In this document: piece after piece, positions 25,055-33,882 of the stretch
How the letters are laid out: every line of letters begins with the position of its first letter
Numbering within the stretch: position 1 is the first letter of the stretch
Assembly: GCA_005881175.1 (NCBI GenBank)
Contig: VBEN01000024.1
Location: 1-34,343, forward strand
Origin: Chloroflexota bacterium
GTDB taxonomy: Bacteria; Chloroflexota; Dormibacteria; CF-121
Direction of reading: 5' to 3'
Length of the DNA: 34,343 nt
Notes under the pieces: generated by a model
Told to the model about the DNA's origin: nothing
Databases searched by the model: none
The model's input: only the letters and a program-made list of their open reading frames with translations
Translations under genes and position numbers: made by a program

Positions 25055-25981
25055 GTGCCGATTGACGTCTGGATCCCGGCGGGCACGGCGCCCGAGCACC
25101 GGGCGCTACTGCCGGGGGGAATCGCCGTTCACCAACTACCGGCGGCTGGGCCTCTCCCCGATCGGCTGGGTCGTGGCGAGTTCCTTATCGCCGATTACAA
25201 CCCGCCACGCGTGATCGAGTCGATCCATCGGCTCGATGATCTTCGCGTGGTTCAGGCGATGGCCGCGGGAGTCGATTGGTTGCTGGATGCCATCCCCTCT
25301 GGCGTGACCCTCTGCGATGGCGCCGGCGTCCACGACGTGCCGGTCGCCGAGTGGGTAGTGATGACGATGCTCGCCGCCTACCACAACCTGCCCACGTACG
25401 TCGATGCGCAACGCCGCGAACGTTGGCATCGCGGCGGCATCGATGCCGGAGGCGATGACCTGGAGGGAACGACCGTGCTCATCGTCGGATACGGATCCAT
25501 CGGTCGGGCGGTCGAGGCGCGGTTGACGTCCTTTGGTGTCAAGCTGCTGCGGGTGGCGCGCCATCCGCGCGAGGGCGTGCATCCGCTATCTGAGCTGGCG
25601 GCGTTGCTGCCCGAGGCCGACGTGGTCGTCATCCTCCTTCCCCTGACCGCGGAGACCCGACGCCTGGTGGACGCCCGTTTCCTGTCCGCCATGCGACCGG
25701 GAGCGCTCCTGATTAATCCGGCACGGGGCGCGATCGTCGACACTGAGGCGCTAACCGGCGCAGTTCTGGCCAGTCGGCTGCGCGCCGCGCTGGACGTGAC
25801 CGATCCTGAACCGCTCCCCGACGGCCATCCGCTGTGGTCGGCCCCAGGCGTGCTGATCACGCCGCACGTCGCCGGATCGGTACGAAAACTGTTGGACCGT
25901 GCCTGGCGGCTGATCGCCGACCAGGTGCGCCGCTACCAGATTGGCGACCCCCTGCGAAACGTCGTCGTCGACGGCTACTGA
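25055..25981 (+). CDS. D-isomer-specific 2-hydroxyacid dehydrogenase (NAD-binding)
   Basis: 'TVLIVGYGSIGRAVEARL', 'LPEADVVVILLPLTAETRRLVDARFLSAMRPGALLINPARGAIVDTEAL', 'ALDVTDPEPLPDGHPLWSAPGVLITPHVAG'. GTG start with TAGTGT 6 nt upstream. Confidence 0.93.
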   Translation: MPIDVWIPAGTAPEHRALLPGGIAVHQLPAAGPLPDRLGRGEFLIADYNPPRVIESIHRLDDLRVVQAMAAGVDWLLDAIPSGVTLCDGAGVHDVPVAEWVVMTMLAAYHNLPTYVDAQRRERWHRGGIDAGGDDLEGTTVLIVGYGSIGRAVEARLTSFGVKLLRVARHPREGVHPLSELAALLPEADVVVILLPLTAETRRLVDARFLSAMRPGALLINPARGAIVDTEALTGAVLASRLRAALDVTDPEPLPDGHPLWSAPGVLITPHVAGSVRKLLDRAWRLIADQVRRYQIGDPLRNVVVDGY

Positions 25982-25983
25982 AG

Positions 25984-26595
25984 CTAGCGGTTACGGACCT
26001 TTTCCTGGGATGCCTGATAGGCGCGAACCTTTCTGACCTTGGGCTGCGCGTTGACGACGATATAGGGATTTAAGGGATTCCGAGCGGCATAGTCCTGGTG
26101 ATAGGTCTCCGCTGTGAAAAAGGCCTCCAGCGGCGTGACCTCGGTAACGATCGGGGCGTCGAAGACCCGCGCTTTGTTCAGCTGGTCGATGTATGCCTCG
26201 GCCACGCGCTTTTGCTCATCATCGGCGAAGAAGATCGCCGAGCGGTATTGCCGGCCGGAGTCCGGTCCCTGGCGATTGAGCTGCGTCGGGTCGTGCGCGA
26301 TGGAGAAAAACACCTTGAGGATCTGGCCGTAACTGATCTGGCTCGGGTCATAGAGAACCTCGACCGCCTCGGCGTGCTTCGTGGTACCGCTCGAAACCGT
26401 CTCATAGTCTGCGGTCTCGGCTGAGCCACCCGCGTACCCGGATTTGACAGACGAGACACCCTTGAGATTCTTATAGACGGCCTCGACACACCAGAAACAG
26501 CCGCCGGCCAGGACCGCCCGGCTCTGTCCGGCCTTGTCGGCGAGGGCGGAGTCGACGATGGGATCAGGGAAGTCCTCAGGTGAGACGCGCGCCAT
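25984..26595 (-). CDS. msrA: Peptide-methionine (S)-S-oxide reductase
   Basis: '[31 protein letters not shown]', '[50 protein letters not shown]', '[16 protein letters not shown]'. Confidence 0.95.
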   Translation of the reverse strand: MARVSPEDFPDPIVDSALADKAGQSRAVLAGGCFWCVEAVYKNLKGVSSVKSGYAGGSAETADYETVSSGTTKHAEAVEVLYDPSQISYGQILKVFFSIAHDPTQLNRQGPDSGRQYRSAIFFADDEQKRVAEAYIDQLNKARVFDAPIVTEVTPLEAFFTAETYHQDYAARNPLNPYIVVNAQPKVRKVRAYQASQEKVRNR

Positions 26596-26632
26596 CGCAT
26601 CATTGTATGTTTCGCGGATATGCTGATGAAGA

Positions 26633-27142
26633 ATGCCTCAGCAAAATGGGGTCAGCCCCAAGCTGGGCGACGTCTTCGCGGTCCCGATCAATGAATCCCA
26701 GGTCGGATACGGGCAAGTAGCAGGGCAACGATTTACGTCGTATCTGCTGGCCATTTTCAAGACGGCCTACCGGCGTGGGGAGCACCCCGAGCTCAGTCGC
26801 ATTACGGCGGATGACATCGCCTTTCTTGCGGAATCGCTCGATGCCAAGATCTGGAATGGCGACTGGGCAATCGTTGGAAACCTCCCGCCTGACCGGTCCC
26901 GTATTCGACTTCCTGTCTATAAGGTGACGGTCGGAAATATCAACAGTTGGTTCGTCGAGAGCTATGACGGGAGCCAGCGAAGGCCGGCGCGCCCAGATGA
27001 GTTGAACGTCCTGGCACTGCGCACCGTGGTCGCGCCCGTACGCCTCGAGAAGGCGTTGCAGGCATTGCATGGCGCCCGGCCCTGGGAACCCACCTTTGAC
27101 CAGCTGCAATACAGCCGGGTGAGCCGTCCCGGTGAGAGCTAA
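26633..27142 (+). CDS. Imm26-like (immunity protein 26 family) protein
   Basis: '[37 protein letters not shown]', '[24 protein letters not shown]' matches the Imm26 pattern (GDVFAIPL...YGQV...W.iiG). Confidence 0.65.
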   Translation: MPQQNGVSPKLGDVFAVPINESQVGYGQVAGQRFTSYLLAIFKTAYRRGEHPELSRITADDIAFLAESLDAKIWNGDWAIVGNLPPDRSRIRLPVYKVTVGNINSWFVESYDGSQRRPARPDELNVLALRTVVAPVRLEKALQALHGARPWEPTFDQLQYSRVSRPGES

Positions 27143-27195
27143 CGCGGACATTGGGGCATCCGGTCGAAGGCTGAGCTCTGATCGACCAGCAATGA

Positions 27196-29397
27196 CTAGT
27201 CGACGGGTCGGAATCCAAGCACGGTTCCTACTAGCTCGACTGTGGAGAGCCGATCGGTTCGGTAGACTGGCGCTCCTCGCAAGGCCAGCAGGACGGCCCG
27301 CACCGGCAGACCATCGCGACTGTTCGCCGCGACCTGGATGACACTGAAGCCGTGGCCCGTTCCCTGCCACTGTTGCGGGCCGCCACTGGTAAAGATCGCA
27401 CCATCGATATCGGGTGGCAACGAGGGCCCGCTCGTCTCCGGTGGCACGAAAGCGAGCACGGCGTGGCCAACCGCAAGCAACCAGCTTCGCCCGTCGCCGG
27501 CCAGGTTTAGCGCCACTCCATCCAGCTGCAGCGGGCCTGTGGCCCGCTCCACGGCGATACCGGCACTCTGGGCCTGCTGCACGAGCGCCCGCAGCGTCGC
27601 GCTCCACGGGTCGGGATCGGCGATGACAAGCCGGCCGATCTGGAATCGGTCGAGCACAGATGAGGCGGCGCCAATGTTCGTCCGGCGCCCGCCGGTGATC
27701 AGCCAGACATCGATCGTCCGCGCCGTTGGCGGCAGGGCCCGACCGATCGACTGCGCGAGGCGGTCGGCGTCAGGCCCGGCATCGATCAGCAGCTGGTGAC
27801 CGTTCGCGGTCCGGACGAGGACCGCGGACCCGGTGCCGACGTCCAGCGCGTAGACGTGCACCCGTCCATCGGGCGCAATCAGCAGCAGGGCGAGGGCGGC
27901 GAAAGCTGCCGCGCCGAGCGCCGCCCAGATCTTTCGCCGCCAGAAAAACTGACGGAGCTTTACGCCGGCGAGCGCCCCGCCGTTGAGGATGGCGGCCGCG
28001 GCCAGCCAGCGAGCGGGAAAGTACGGCGTCGGGATCGCGGCGAAAGGCAGGCTTCCCATAAGCTGGATCACCGCCTCGAACCAGCGGGCGACTGCGCCCG
28101 CCATCTGCAGCGGAAGCCAGCCGACGATCGGCAGGAAGCTTCCGGCAGCCGCGCCGACGGCGCCGGCGACCATCATGAACGGGACAAGCGGCACAACCAG
28201 GAGGTTGGCCAGGGGGGCGATGACCGAGACCTGATGCACTTGCGCAACTAGCAAGGGCCAGGTCATGGCCTGCGCGGATAGGGTGGCGGCCAGCGCCTCG
28301 CGGAGCGGTCCGGGAAGCCAGCGCAGCAGCCTCGTCAATGAATCCGCCCAAATAACGATGCCCAGCGTGGCCGCAAACGAAAGGGTGAACCCGACGTCGC
28401 GGACCAGGCTCGGCTTGATCCCAAGCAGTACCGCGGCGGCCAGCGCGAGGGCGACGCTCACATGGCTCTGCCGGTGGATCATGCCGGCGAGGATGACCAG
28501 CCCACCCATCAGGGTTGCCCGCAGGGCAGCCGGAGAAGCTCCCGATAGAAGGGCGTAGCCGATGATGGCGATTAGGGCCGTGACCGCCGCGCCCCGCGAC
28601 CAGATACGGCCGAGCCCCTGTTGCACGAGTCGGGCGAGCAGGGCGACATTCAAACCGGATGCGACAACGATATGGACGAGCCCGCTGGCGATCATCTGCT
28701 GCGCCAGCGCCTGCGGCAGGGCCGCGCGGTAGCCGAAGACGACGCCCAGCAACAGCGCCGCCTGCGGTTCGGGTAGCGCCCGGTCGACCGTGTCGACCAG
28801 CGCATGACGCACGGAATAGAGGAGTGTGTGGGGCGGATCGCCCGGATGTGAGGTGACTCGAACCAGCCGGGCCGAAGGCATCACGCCGGCGATGCCCTGC
28901 TCGGCGAGGTAGGTGCGGTAATCGAACTGGTCGAAGCGGGGCGGCGTCAGGATCTCGCCACTGAGCACAACCAGGTCGCCGTAATGCACGGGCGTCGAGC
29001 CGTAAGCCGTCGCCAGGATGCGCAGGCGACTGGTCGTCTGGTCCAGGCCGCCGAGCACGTGGTCAAGCTGCACGGTTAGCCGGCGGGTTCCCTTGCGCTC
29101 GACCGGGTCATCGTCGACCGTTCCTGAGACGGCGACGGTCTGACCGGCGAGGCTGGCGGGCAACTCGACGGTCGGCGCCAGCACGCCGCGGCCGGCTCCG
29201 AGCAGCAACGCGAGCAGGGCCAGTCCGGCGAGTGGCGCGAGCCGCCGGGTGACGAGCGCGACTCCGACGGCCAGCAAAGCCGCCAGCACCAGCCACGGGA
29301 TCAGCGGGCTCATCAGTATCGCGATAGCCACACCGACACTCCACGAGGCGAGCAGGGCGGCAAGCGTCCACCATGGCCAGGGATTCAGTTGACGGTC
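27196..29397 (-). CDS. comEC: ComEC/Rec2-family DNA-uptake channel with degenerate metallo-beta-lactamase-like C-terminal domain (start uncertain)
   Basis: 'GVVFGYRAALPQALAQQMIASGLVHIVVASGLNVALLARL', 'LLSGASPAALRATLMGGLVILAGMIHRQSHVSVALALAAAVLLGIKPSLVRDVGFTLSFAATLGIV' are diagnostic of the Competence domain. The ORF start at 29664 overlaps comEA; true start is probably about 29330-29400. Confidence 0.88.
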   Translation of the reverse strand, partial: DRQLNPWPWWTLAALLASWSVGVAIAILMSPLIPWLVLAALLAVGVALVTRRLAPLAGLALLALLLGAGRGVLAPTVELPASLAGQTVAVSGTVDDDPVERKGTRRLTVQLDHVLGGLDQTTSRLRILATAYGSTPVHYGDLVVLSGEILTPPRFDQFDYRTYLAEQGIAGVMPSARLVRVTSHPGDPPHTLLYSVRHALVDTVDRALPEPQAALLLGVVFGYRAALPQALAQQMIASGLVHIVVASGLNVALLARLVQQGLGRIWSRGAAVTALIAIIGYALLSGASPAALRATLMGGLVILAGMIHRQSHVSVALALAAAVLLGIKPSLVRDVGFTLSFAATLGIVIWADSLTRLLRWLPGPLREALAATLSAQAMTWPLLVAQVHQVSVIAPLANLLVVPLVPFMMVAGAVGAAAGSFLPIVGWLPLQMAGAVARWFEAVIQLMGSLPFAAIPTPYFPARWLAAAAILNGGALAGVKLRQFFWRRKIWAALGAAAFAALALLLIAPDGRVHVYALDVGTGSAVLVRTANGHQLLIDAGPDADRLAQSIGRALPPTARTIDVWLITGGRRTNIGAASSVLDRFQIGRLVIADPDPWSATLRALVQQAQSAGIAVERATGPLQLDGVALNLAGDGRSWLLAVGHAVLAFVPPETSGPSLPPDIDGAIFTSGGPQQWQGTGHGFSVIQVAANSRDGLPVRAVLLALRGAPVYRTDRLSTVELVGTVLGFRPVD

Positions 29398-29987
29398 AGC
29401 GACTTCGCGAGCTCCCCGTAAGTGTTGGCGTCGAGTCCCATCGCCGACTTGAGTTCCGTCAGCAGCACGAAACCGCCGAAGTCCTGCCGGTAACTGATGA
29501 TCGCGTCGGCCAGCGCCGCGTCCATGCCGGGAACCCTGAGCAGTTGCTCCCGTGTTGCGCTGTTGATGTCGAGCTTGGCTTTCTTTCCTTTCGCGCAGTG
29601 GCCGATCAGGGGAACTGCGATCTGACTGGCGTCCCTGACGTGCGCGGCCAGGTTCGGTAGGCAATTCGGATCGGCGTCGTCCAGCAGCCCGCCCGCCGCA
29701 ACGATCGCGTCGCTGATCCGCAAGGTTGAGCCGAGCGTGTACAACCCGGGATGCCGTACCGCCCCGCTGACGTAGACAATCACGGTGCGCTCCTGGGCCG
29801 CCTCGACGTCGTCAGCCGAAATGACTGCGGGCGAGTCAACCGGCGCCGCCGGACGCGGCCAGAGCGTGTAAACGCCCGCCGCCAGAACCGCGAGCGCCAG
29901 CACCGCGGCGAGCTGCCAGCTGTGCCGGTACAACCAGCCGTTCAGACCCTGGCGCCATTCGATAAACCGTTCTGTGTGCTTGCGCAA
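29385..29987 (-). CDS. comEA: ComEA-family DNA-binding protein (SLBB + helix-hairpin-helix)
   Basis: TM 'WQLAAVLALAVLAAGVYTL', SLBB 'IVYVSGAVRHPGLYTLGSTLRISDAIVAAGGL', HhH 'KLDINSATREQLLRVPGMDAALADAIISYRQDFGGF'. TTG start at 29987 inferred. Confidence 0.88.
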   Translation of the reverse strand: MRKHTERFIEWRQGLNGWLYRHSWQLAAVLALAVLAAGVYTLWPRPAAPVDSPAVISADDVEAAQERTVIVYVSGAVRHPGLYTLGSTLRISDAIVAAGGLLDDADPNCLPNLAAHVRDASQIAVPLIGHCAKGKKAKLDINSATREQLLRVPGMDAALADAIISYRQDFGGFVLLTELKSAMGLDANTYGELAKSLTVN

Positions 29988-30037
29988 ACTTAAGTCAAAG
30001 GGCGCGGACAGGTCCTCGGCCGCATGACCGGCGAGCT

Positions 30038-32497
30038 CTAGCCCGTGACCAGGTTGATCAAACGGTCGGGGACGTGGACCGCGCGTTGAACCCGACGCCC
30101 GCCGATGGCCCGCTCGACATTCGGGCTTTTCAAGGCTCGCGCCTGGGCATCGGATTGGTCGATGCCGGCCGGCATCTCGATCCGGTCGCGGAGCCGCCCG
30201 TCGACCTGCACGACCACGGTGACCTTGGCTCGACGCAGGATCGTCGGATCGGGCTCGGGCCAGGGCTGATAGACGAGGAGGCCTTCCCCGCCCAGCCGCT
30301 GCCAGAGCTCTTCGGCCAGATGCGGCGCGAAGGGACCGAGCAGCCGCGTCAGGTCGCGGCAGGCCGCCTCCCAGGCATCGTTGCGCCGGCCGCCCGCCTG
30401 CAGGTAGTCCTGCATCGCATTCGACAGTTCCATCAGCGCCGACATCGCCGTGTTGAAATGGAAGGCCTCGACGTCGCGGGTGACTTTTTCGATCGTCTCG
30501 TGCAGCTTGCGAGTCAGCTCTTCGCTGGGTACGCGCGCCATTCCCGGAACCACCCCGTCTTCCTCGCCCACGATCTGCCGCCAGATCCGATGCAGGAAAC
30601 GCGCGACGCCGTCGACGCCGCGGTCGTTCCACTCAGCGTCCTGATCGGGGGGACCGATGAAGAGCTCGTAGACCCGGCCGGTATCGGCCCCGTACTTCTC
30701 CACCATGTAGTCGGGCGTGATGCCGTTGCCCTTCGACTTCGACATGACGTAGCCATTGCGATGGATCATGCCCTGCGTGAAGAGGGCCGCGAATGGCTCG
30801 TCGACCGAGACCATCTTCGCGTCGAAGAGCACCTTCATGAAGAATCGCGAGTAGAGCAGGTGCAAAATGGCGTGCTCAATCCCACCGGTGTACTGGTCGA
30901 CCGGCATCCAGTAATCCACGCGCTTCTTATCAAAAGGCTGGGAGGGATCGTCGCCGCTGGCGTAGCGCAGGAAATACCAGGACGAGTCGACAAAGGTATC
31001 CATCGTGTCCGTCTCGCGCCGCGAGGGCTTGCCGCATTTCGGGCAGGTGGTGTTGACGAATGACGGCGTGTGTGCCAGGGGGTTCTGGCCGTCGGAGCGA
31101 AATTCGACCTCTGCCGGGAGGCGCACCGGCAACTGGCGGTCGGGCACGGGCACGATGCCGTGGTCCGGACAATAGATGATGGGGATGGGCACGCCCCAAT
31201 AGCGCTGTCGCGAGATCAGCCAATCGCGCAGGCGATAGGTGATGGTGCGCTTGCCGATGCCCTTCCGCTCGGCTTCGGCCGTGATCCGCTCGATTCCCTC
31301 CTTGACGCTGAGCCCGTTGAACGCACCCGAATTGACCAGGACACCGTCGTAGGCCTCGAAGGCTGTGTCGAGAGGCTTGTCCGCCGCGTCGAGACTTGGG
31401 CCGATGACCCGCCGGATCGGCAGCTTGTGCTGGCGCGCGAACTCGAAGTCGCGGCTGTCGTGGCCAGGAACGGCCATGATGGCGCCGGTGCCATAGTTGG
31501 CCAGCACGTAGTCGGCGATCCAGATTGGAATTCGCTCTTCGCTAAAGGGATTGATCGCATACGCGCCGGAAAAGACGCCGGTTTTCTCGTGCTCCGTGGA
31601 GAGACGCTCGATTTCGGTCTCCGCCTTGGTCCGCTCGATGTAGGCGTCCACGGCGGCCCGCTGGTCCGGCGTCACGATCTTAGGGAGGATTTCATGCTCG
31701 GGCGCCACCACCATGAAGGTGGCGCCGAACACGGTGTCGGGCCGGGTGGTGAACACCCGGAGCTTGCCCTCGCGCTCAAGGAAGAAGTCGAGGTCCGCGC
31801 CTTCGCTGCGCCCAATCCAGTTGGCCTGCATCACCTTGACACGCTCCGGCCAGCGATCGAGCTTGTTGAGATCATCGAGGAGCCGCTGCGCATAGGCGGT
31901 GATCTTGAAGAACCACTGCTCCAGCTCTTTTTTCGTCGGCTTGGTGCCGCAGCGCCAGCAGACGCCGTTGACGATCTGCTCGTTGGCGAGCACGGTGTTG
32001 TCCTTCGGGCACCAGTTGACCCAGGCCTTCTGCTTGTAGGCGAGGCCCTGCTCGAGGAACTTCAAGAAGAGCCACTGCGTCCAGCGGTAGTAATCCTCGT
32101 TAGAGGTCGTCACTTCGCGGTCCCAGGCATAGAGCACGCCCATGAGATCCAGCTCGTGCTTCGAGATGGCGATGTTGCCCTCGATCGATACCCGGGGCGG
32201 GATGCCGCTCTGGATCGCGGCATTCTCCGCCGGCAGCCCGAAGGCGTCCCAGCCGAACGGATTGAGCACGTTGAAGCCGCGCATCAGCTTGTACCGAGCG
32301 AAGGCATCGCCGATGACGTAGTTCCGGAAGTGCCCCATGTGCAGCGGCCCCGAGGGGTACGGAAACATCACGAGGTTGTAGAACTTCGGCTTGTTACCGT
32401 CTTCCCTTGCCCGGAACAGGCCGGCCTTCTTCCAGGCGTCGCGCCACTTTGGCTCGATCGCCTGCGGATCGTAGACGGGGGCAACGGTCTTGGCCAT
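30038..32497 (-). CDS. leuS: Leucyl-tRNA synthetase
   Basis: 'FYNLVMFPYPSGPLHMGHFRNYVIGDAFARY' (HIGH-type), 'VMSKSKGNGITPDYMVEKYGADTGRVYELF' (KMSKS), zinc-site Cys 'CPKCGKPSRRETDTMDTFVDSSWYFLRY'. Confidence 0.97.
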   Translation of the reverse strand: MAKTVAPVYDPQAIEPKWRDAWKKAGLFRAREDGNKPKFYNLVMFPYPSGPLHMGHFRNYVIGDAFARYKLMRGFNVLNPFGWDAFGLPAENAAIQSGIPPRVSIEGNIAISKHELDLMGVLYAWDREVTTSNEDYYRWTQWLFLKFLEQGLAYKQKAWVNWCPKDNTVLANEQIVNGVCWRCGTKPTKKELEQWFFKITAYAQRLLDDLNKLDRWPERVKVMQANWIGRSEGADLDFFLEREGKLRVFTTRPDTVFGATFMVVAPEHEILPKIVTPDQRAAVDAYIERTKAETEIERLSTEHEKTGVFSGAYAINPFSEERIPIWIADYVLANYGTGAIMAVPGHDSRDFEFARQHKLPIRRVIGPSLDAADKPLDTAFEAYDGVLVNSGAFNGLSVKEGIERITAEAERKGIGKRTITYRLRDWLISRQRYWGVPIPIIYCPDHGIVPVPDRQLPVRLPAEVEFRSDGQNPLAHTPSFVNTTCPKCGKPSRRETDTMDTFVDSSWYFLRYASGDDPSQPFDKKRVDYWMPVDQYTGGIEHAILHLLYSRFFMKVLFDAKMVSVDEPFAALFTQGMIHRNGYVMSKSKGNGITPDYMVEKYGADTGRVYELFIGPPDQDAEWNDRGVDGVARFLHRIWRQIVGEEDGVVPGMARVPSEELTRKLHETIEKVTRDVEAFHFNTAMSALMELSNAMQDYLQAGGRRNDAWEAACRDLTRLLGPFAPHLAEELWQRLGGEGLLVYQPWPEPDPTILRRAKVTVVVQVDGRLRDRIEMPAGIDQSDAQARALKSPNVERAIGGRRVQRAVHVPDRLINLVTG

Positions 32498-32510
32498 GGG
32501 ACTAAATGAA

Positions 32511-32586
32511 TGGTGGAGCCGACGAGATTCGAACTCGTGACCTATTGCATGCCATGCAATCGCGCTCCCAGCTGCGCCACGGCCCC
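32511..32586 (-). tRNA. tRNA-Ala (GGC), CCA encoded
   Basis: Minus strand GGGGCCGTGGCGCAGCTGGGAGCGCGATTGCATGGCATGCAATAGGTCACGAGTTCGAATCTCGTCGGCTCCACCA. Full cloverleaf, anticodon stem ATTGC/GCAAT with loop ATGGCAT, G3:U70 alanine identity pair. Confidence 0.95.
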
Positions 32587-32709
32587 ACATACGCGGGTCG
32601 AGGGTCAAGTTTAGCAACCCGGCCGCGCGAGCACTCACCCCGGAACCACGGGACGCAGTATACACGATTTTGTGGTACTGTCGCGACAGAAGCGAGGCGG
32701 TCGACTTCT

Positions 32710-33213
32710 ATGATTCAGCCGGTGCAGCACATCTGGGCCCCCTGGCGGATGGCGTTCATCAAGGCCGACAGGCCGGCGGGTTGCTTCTTCTGTGAGGCGG
32801 CCGGCGCCGATCGCAGCCAGGAGGCCGCCCACCTGCTCCTCGCCCGGACCGGCCTGTCGCTGGCAATGCTGAATCGTTATCCCTACAACAACGGCCATCT
32901 GATGGTCGCGCCGGTGGTGCACCTGGCAAACCTGGAAGACCTGCCGCCGGCAACGGCGAGCGACATGGCTGCCCTGACGCAGCGCTCGCTTCGCGTACTC
33001 CGCGAGGTGCTGAAACCACAGGGCTTCAACCTGGGCATCAATGCCGGCAAGATCGCGGGGGCGGGGGTCGCGGACCATGTTCATCAGCATGTCGTCCCCC
33101 GCTGGGACGGCGACACGAACTTCATGCCGGTGATCGCGGAGACGAAAGTCCTTAACGAAAGCCTTACGGCCAGCTATCAGCAGCTCCGCGCGGGGTTCGA
33201 CCGTATGCCGTAA
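32710..33213 (+). CDS. HIT family hydrolase/phosphorylase (Ap4A-type)
   Basis: 'IWAPWRMAFI', 'GCFFCEAA', 'LNRYPYNNGHLMVAPVVH', 'GINAGKIAGAGVADHVHQHVVPRWDGDTNFMPVI'. Confidence 0.94.
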   Translation: MIQPVQHIWAPWRMAFIKADRPAGCFFCEAAGADRSQEAAHLLLARTGLSLAMLNRYPYNNGHLMVAPVVHLANLEDLPPATASDMAALTQRSLRVLREVLKPQGFNLGINAGKIAGAGVADHVHQHVVPRWDGDTNFMPVIAETKVLNESLTASYQQLRAGFDRMP

Positions 33214-33237
33214 CGGCGATCGTTAGTTGATCGCCGT
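33213..33237 (+). other. Perfect hairpin right after the HIT stop codon (no T-tract)
   Basis: ACGGCGATC-GTTAGTT-GATCGCCGT: 9-bp perfect stem, 7-nt loop. Confidence 0.6.
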
Positions 33238-33296
33238 GCAATTGGGTCGAACGGCGGATGGACCGCACGGAATGCGGTGCTACCGTCGTTTCAGCT

Positions 33297-33572
33297 ATGA
33301 AGCGACGGCGAATGAAGTCCGGCCAGGCGCTGATCGAATATGCATTCCTCATGGTGTTACTGGCGACCATCACTTTCGCCGTCGTCGCGCTGGCCGGCAA
33401 CCAGCTCAGCGGGCTCTACAGCGAAGTCAGCTACGAGCTCACGCACCTCACCGATGCGACCACCCTGGCGCCGGACGGGACGACGCTCAGCCCCGGCGCC
33501 ACCCCGGTTTCCGGCAGCTGTCCGCCCGGGCAGACACTCCAGTTGAGGGGGCACATGTGGAAATGCAAGTAG
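33297..33572 (+). CDS. Flp/Fap-type pilin-like protein
   Basis: 'MKRRRMKSGQALIEYAFLMVLLATITFAVVALAGNQLSGLYSEVS': G|XXXXEY prepilin-peptidase motif with E at +5 and Y at +6. Upstream in-frame ATG at 33258 possible. Confidence 0.8.
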   Translation: MKRRRMKSGQALIEYAFLMVLLATITFAVVALAGNQLSGLYSEVSYELTHLTDATTLAPDGTTLSPGATPVSGSCPPGQTLQLRGHMWKCK

Positions 33573-33877
33573 ATCCGCGCCCGATTGAACTGCCGCGGGC
33601 GATGACGCCACGCTGGCTCAGCCGGCTGCTCGCTGACCGCCAGCTCTGGAAGAACGCGATTTACTCGATCGCGTTCATTACCTACCTGTGCTCATTCCTG
33701 TTCTTCGGTCTGGCCATTGCCGACATCCGCGAGTCGGGAGGGACGATCGCTGCCGTCATCGACCTGATCGTCGCGATGTATTTCGTCATCCAGGTGATTT
33801 TTCTTTTCGTCCTCTCCGGCGCGGTGGAGCGGCGGCGGCAGAACCAACCGATCGATTTTCCCGACCGGCGCGGCTAG
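33563..33877 (+). CDS. Small membrane protein (2 TM), unknown function
   Basis: 'MQVDPRPIELPRAMTPRWLSRLLADRQLWKNAIYSIAFITYLCSFLFFGLAIADIRESGGTIAAVIDLIVAMYFVIQVIFLFVLSGAVERRRQ'. Overlaps the pilin by 10 nt. Confidence 0.65.
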   Translation: MQVDPRPIELPRAMTPRWLSRLLADRQLWKNAIYSIAFITYLCSFLFFGLAIADIRESGGTIAAVIDLIVAMYFVIQVIFLFVLSGAVERRRQNQPIDFPDRRG

Positions 33878-33882
33878 GACGA

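Noticed and set aside
26600-27607. 335-aa minus-strand ORF across the Imm26-like gene and the comEC 3' end
   Set aside because: Conflicts with two better-supported genes; no recognisable domain.
31070-32509. 479-aa plus-strand ORF opposite leuS
   Set aside because: leuS is unambiguous; the opposite frame is an artefact of GC-rich codon bias.
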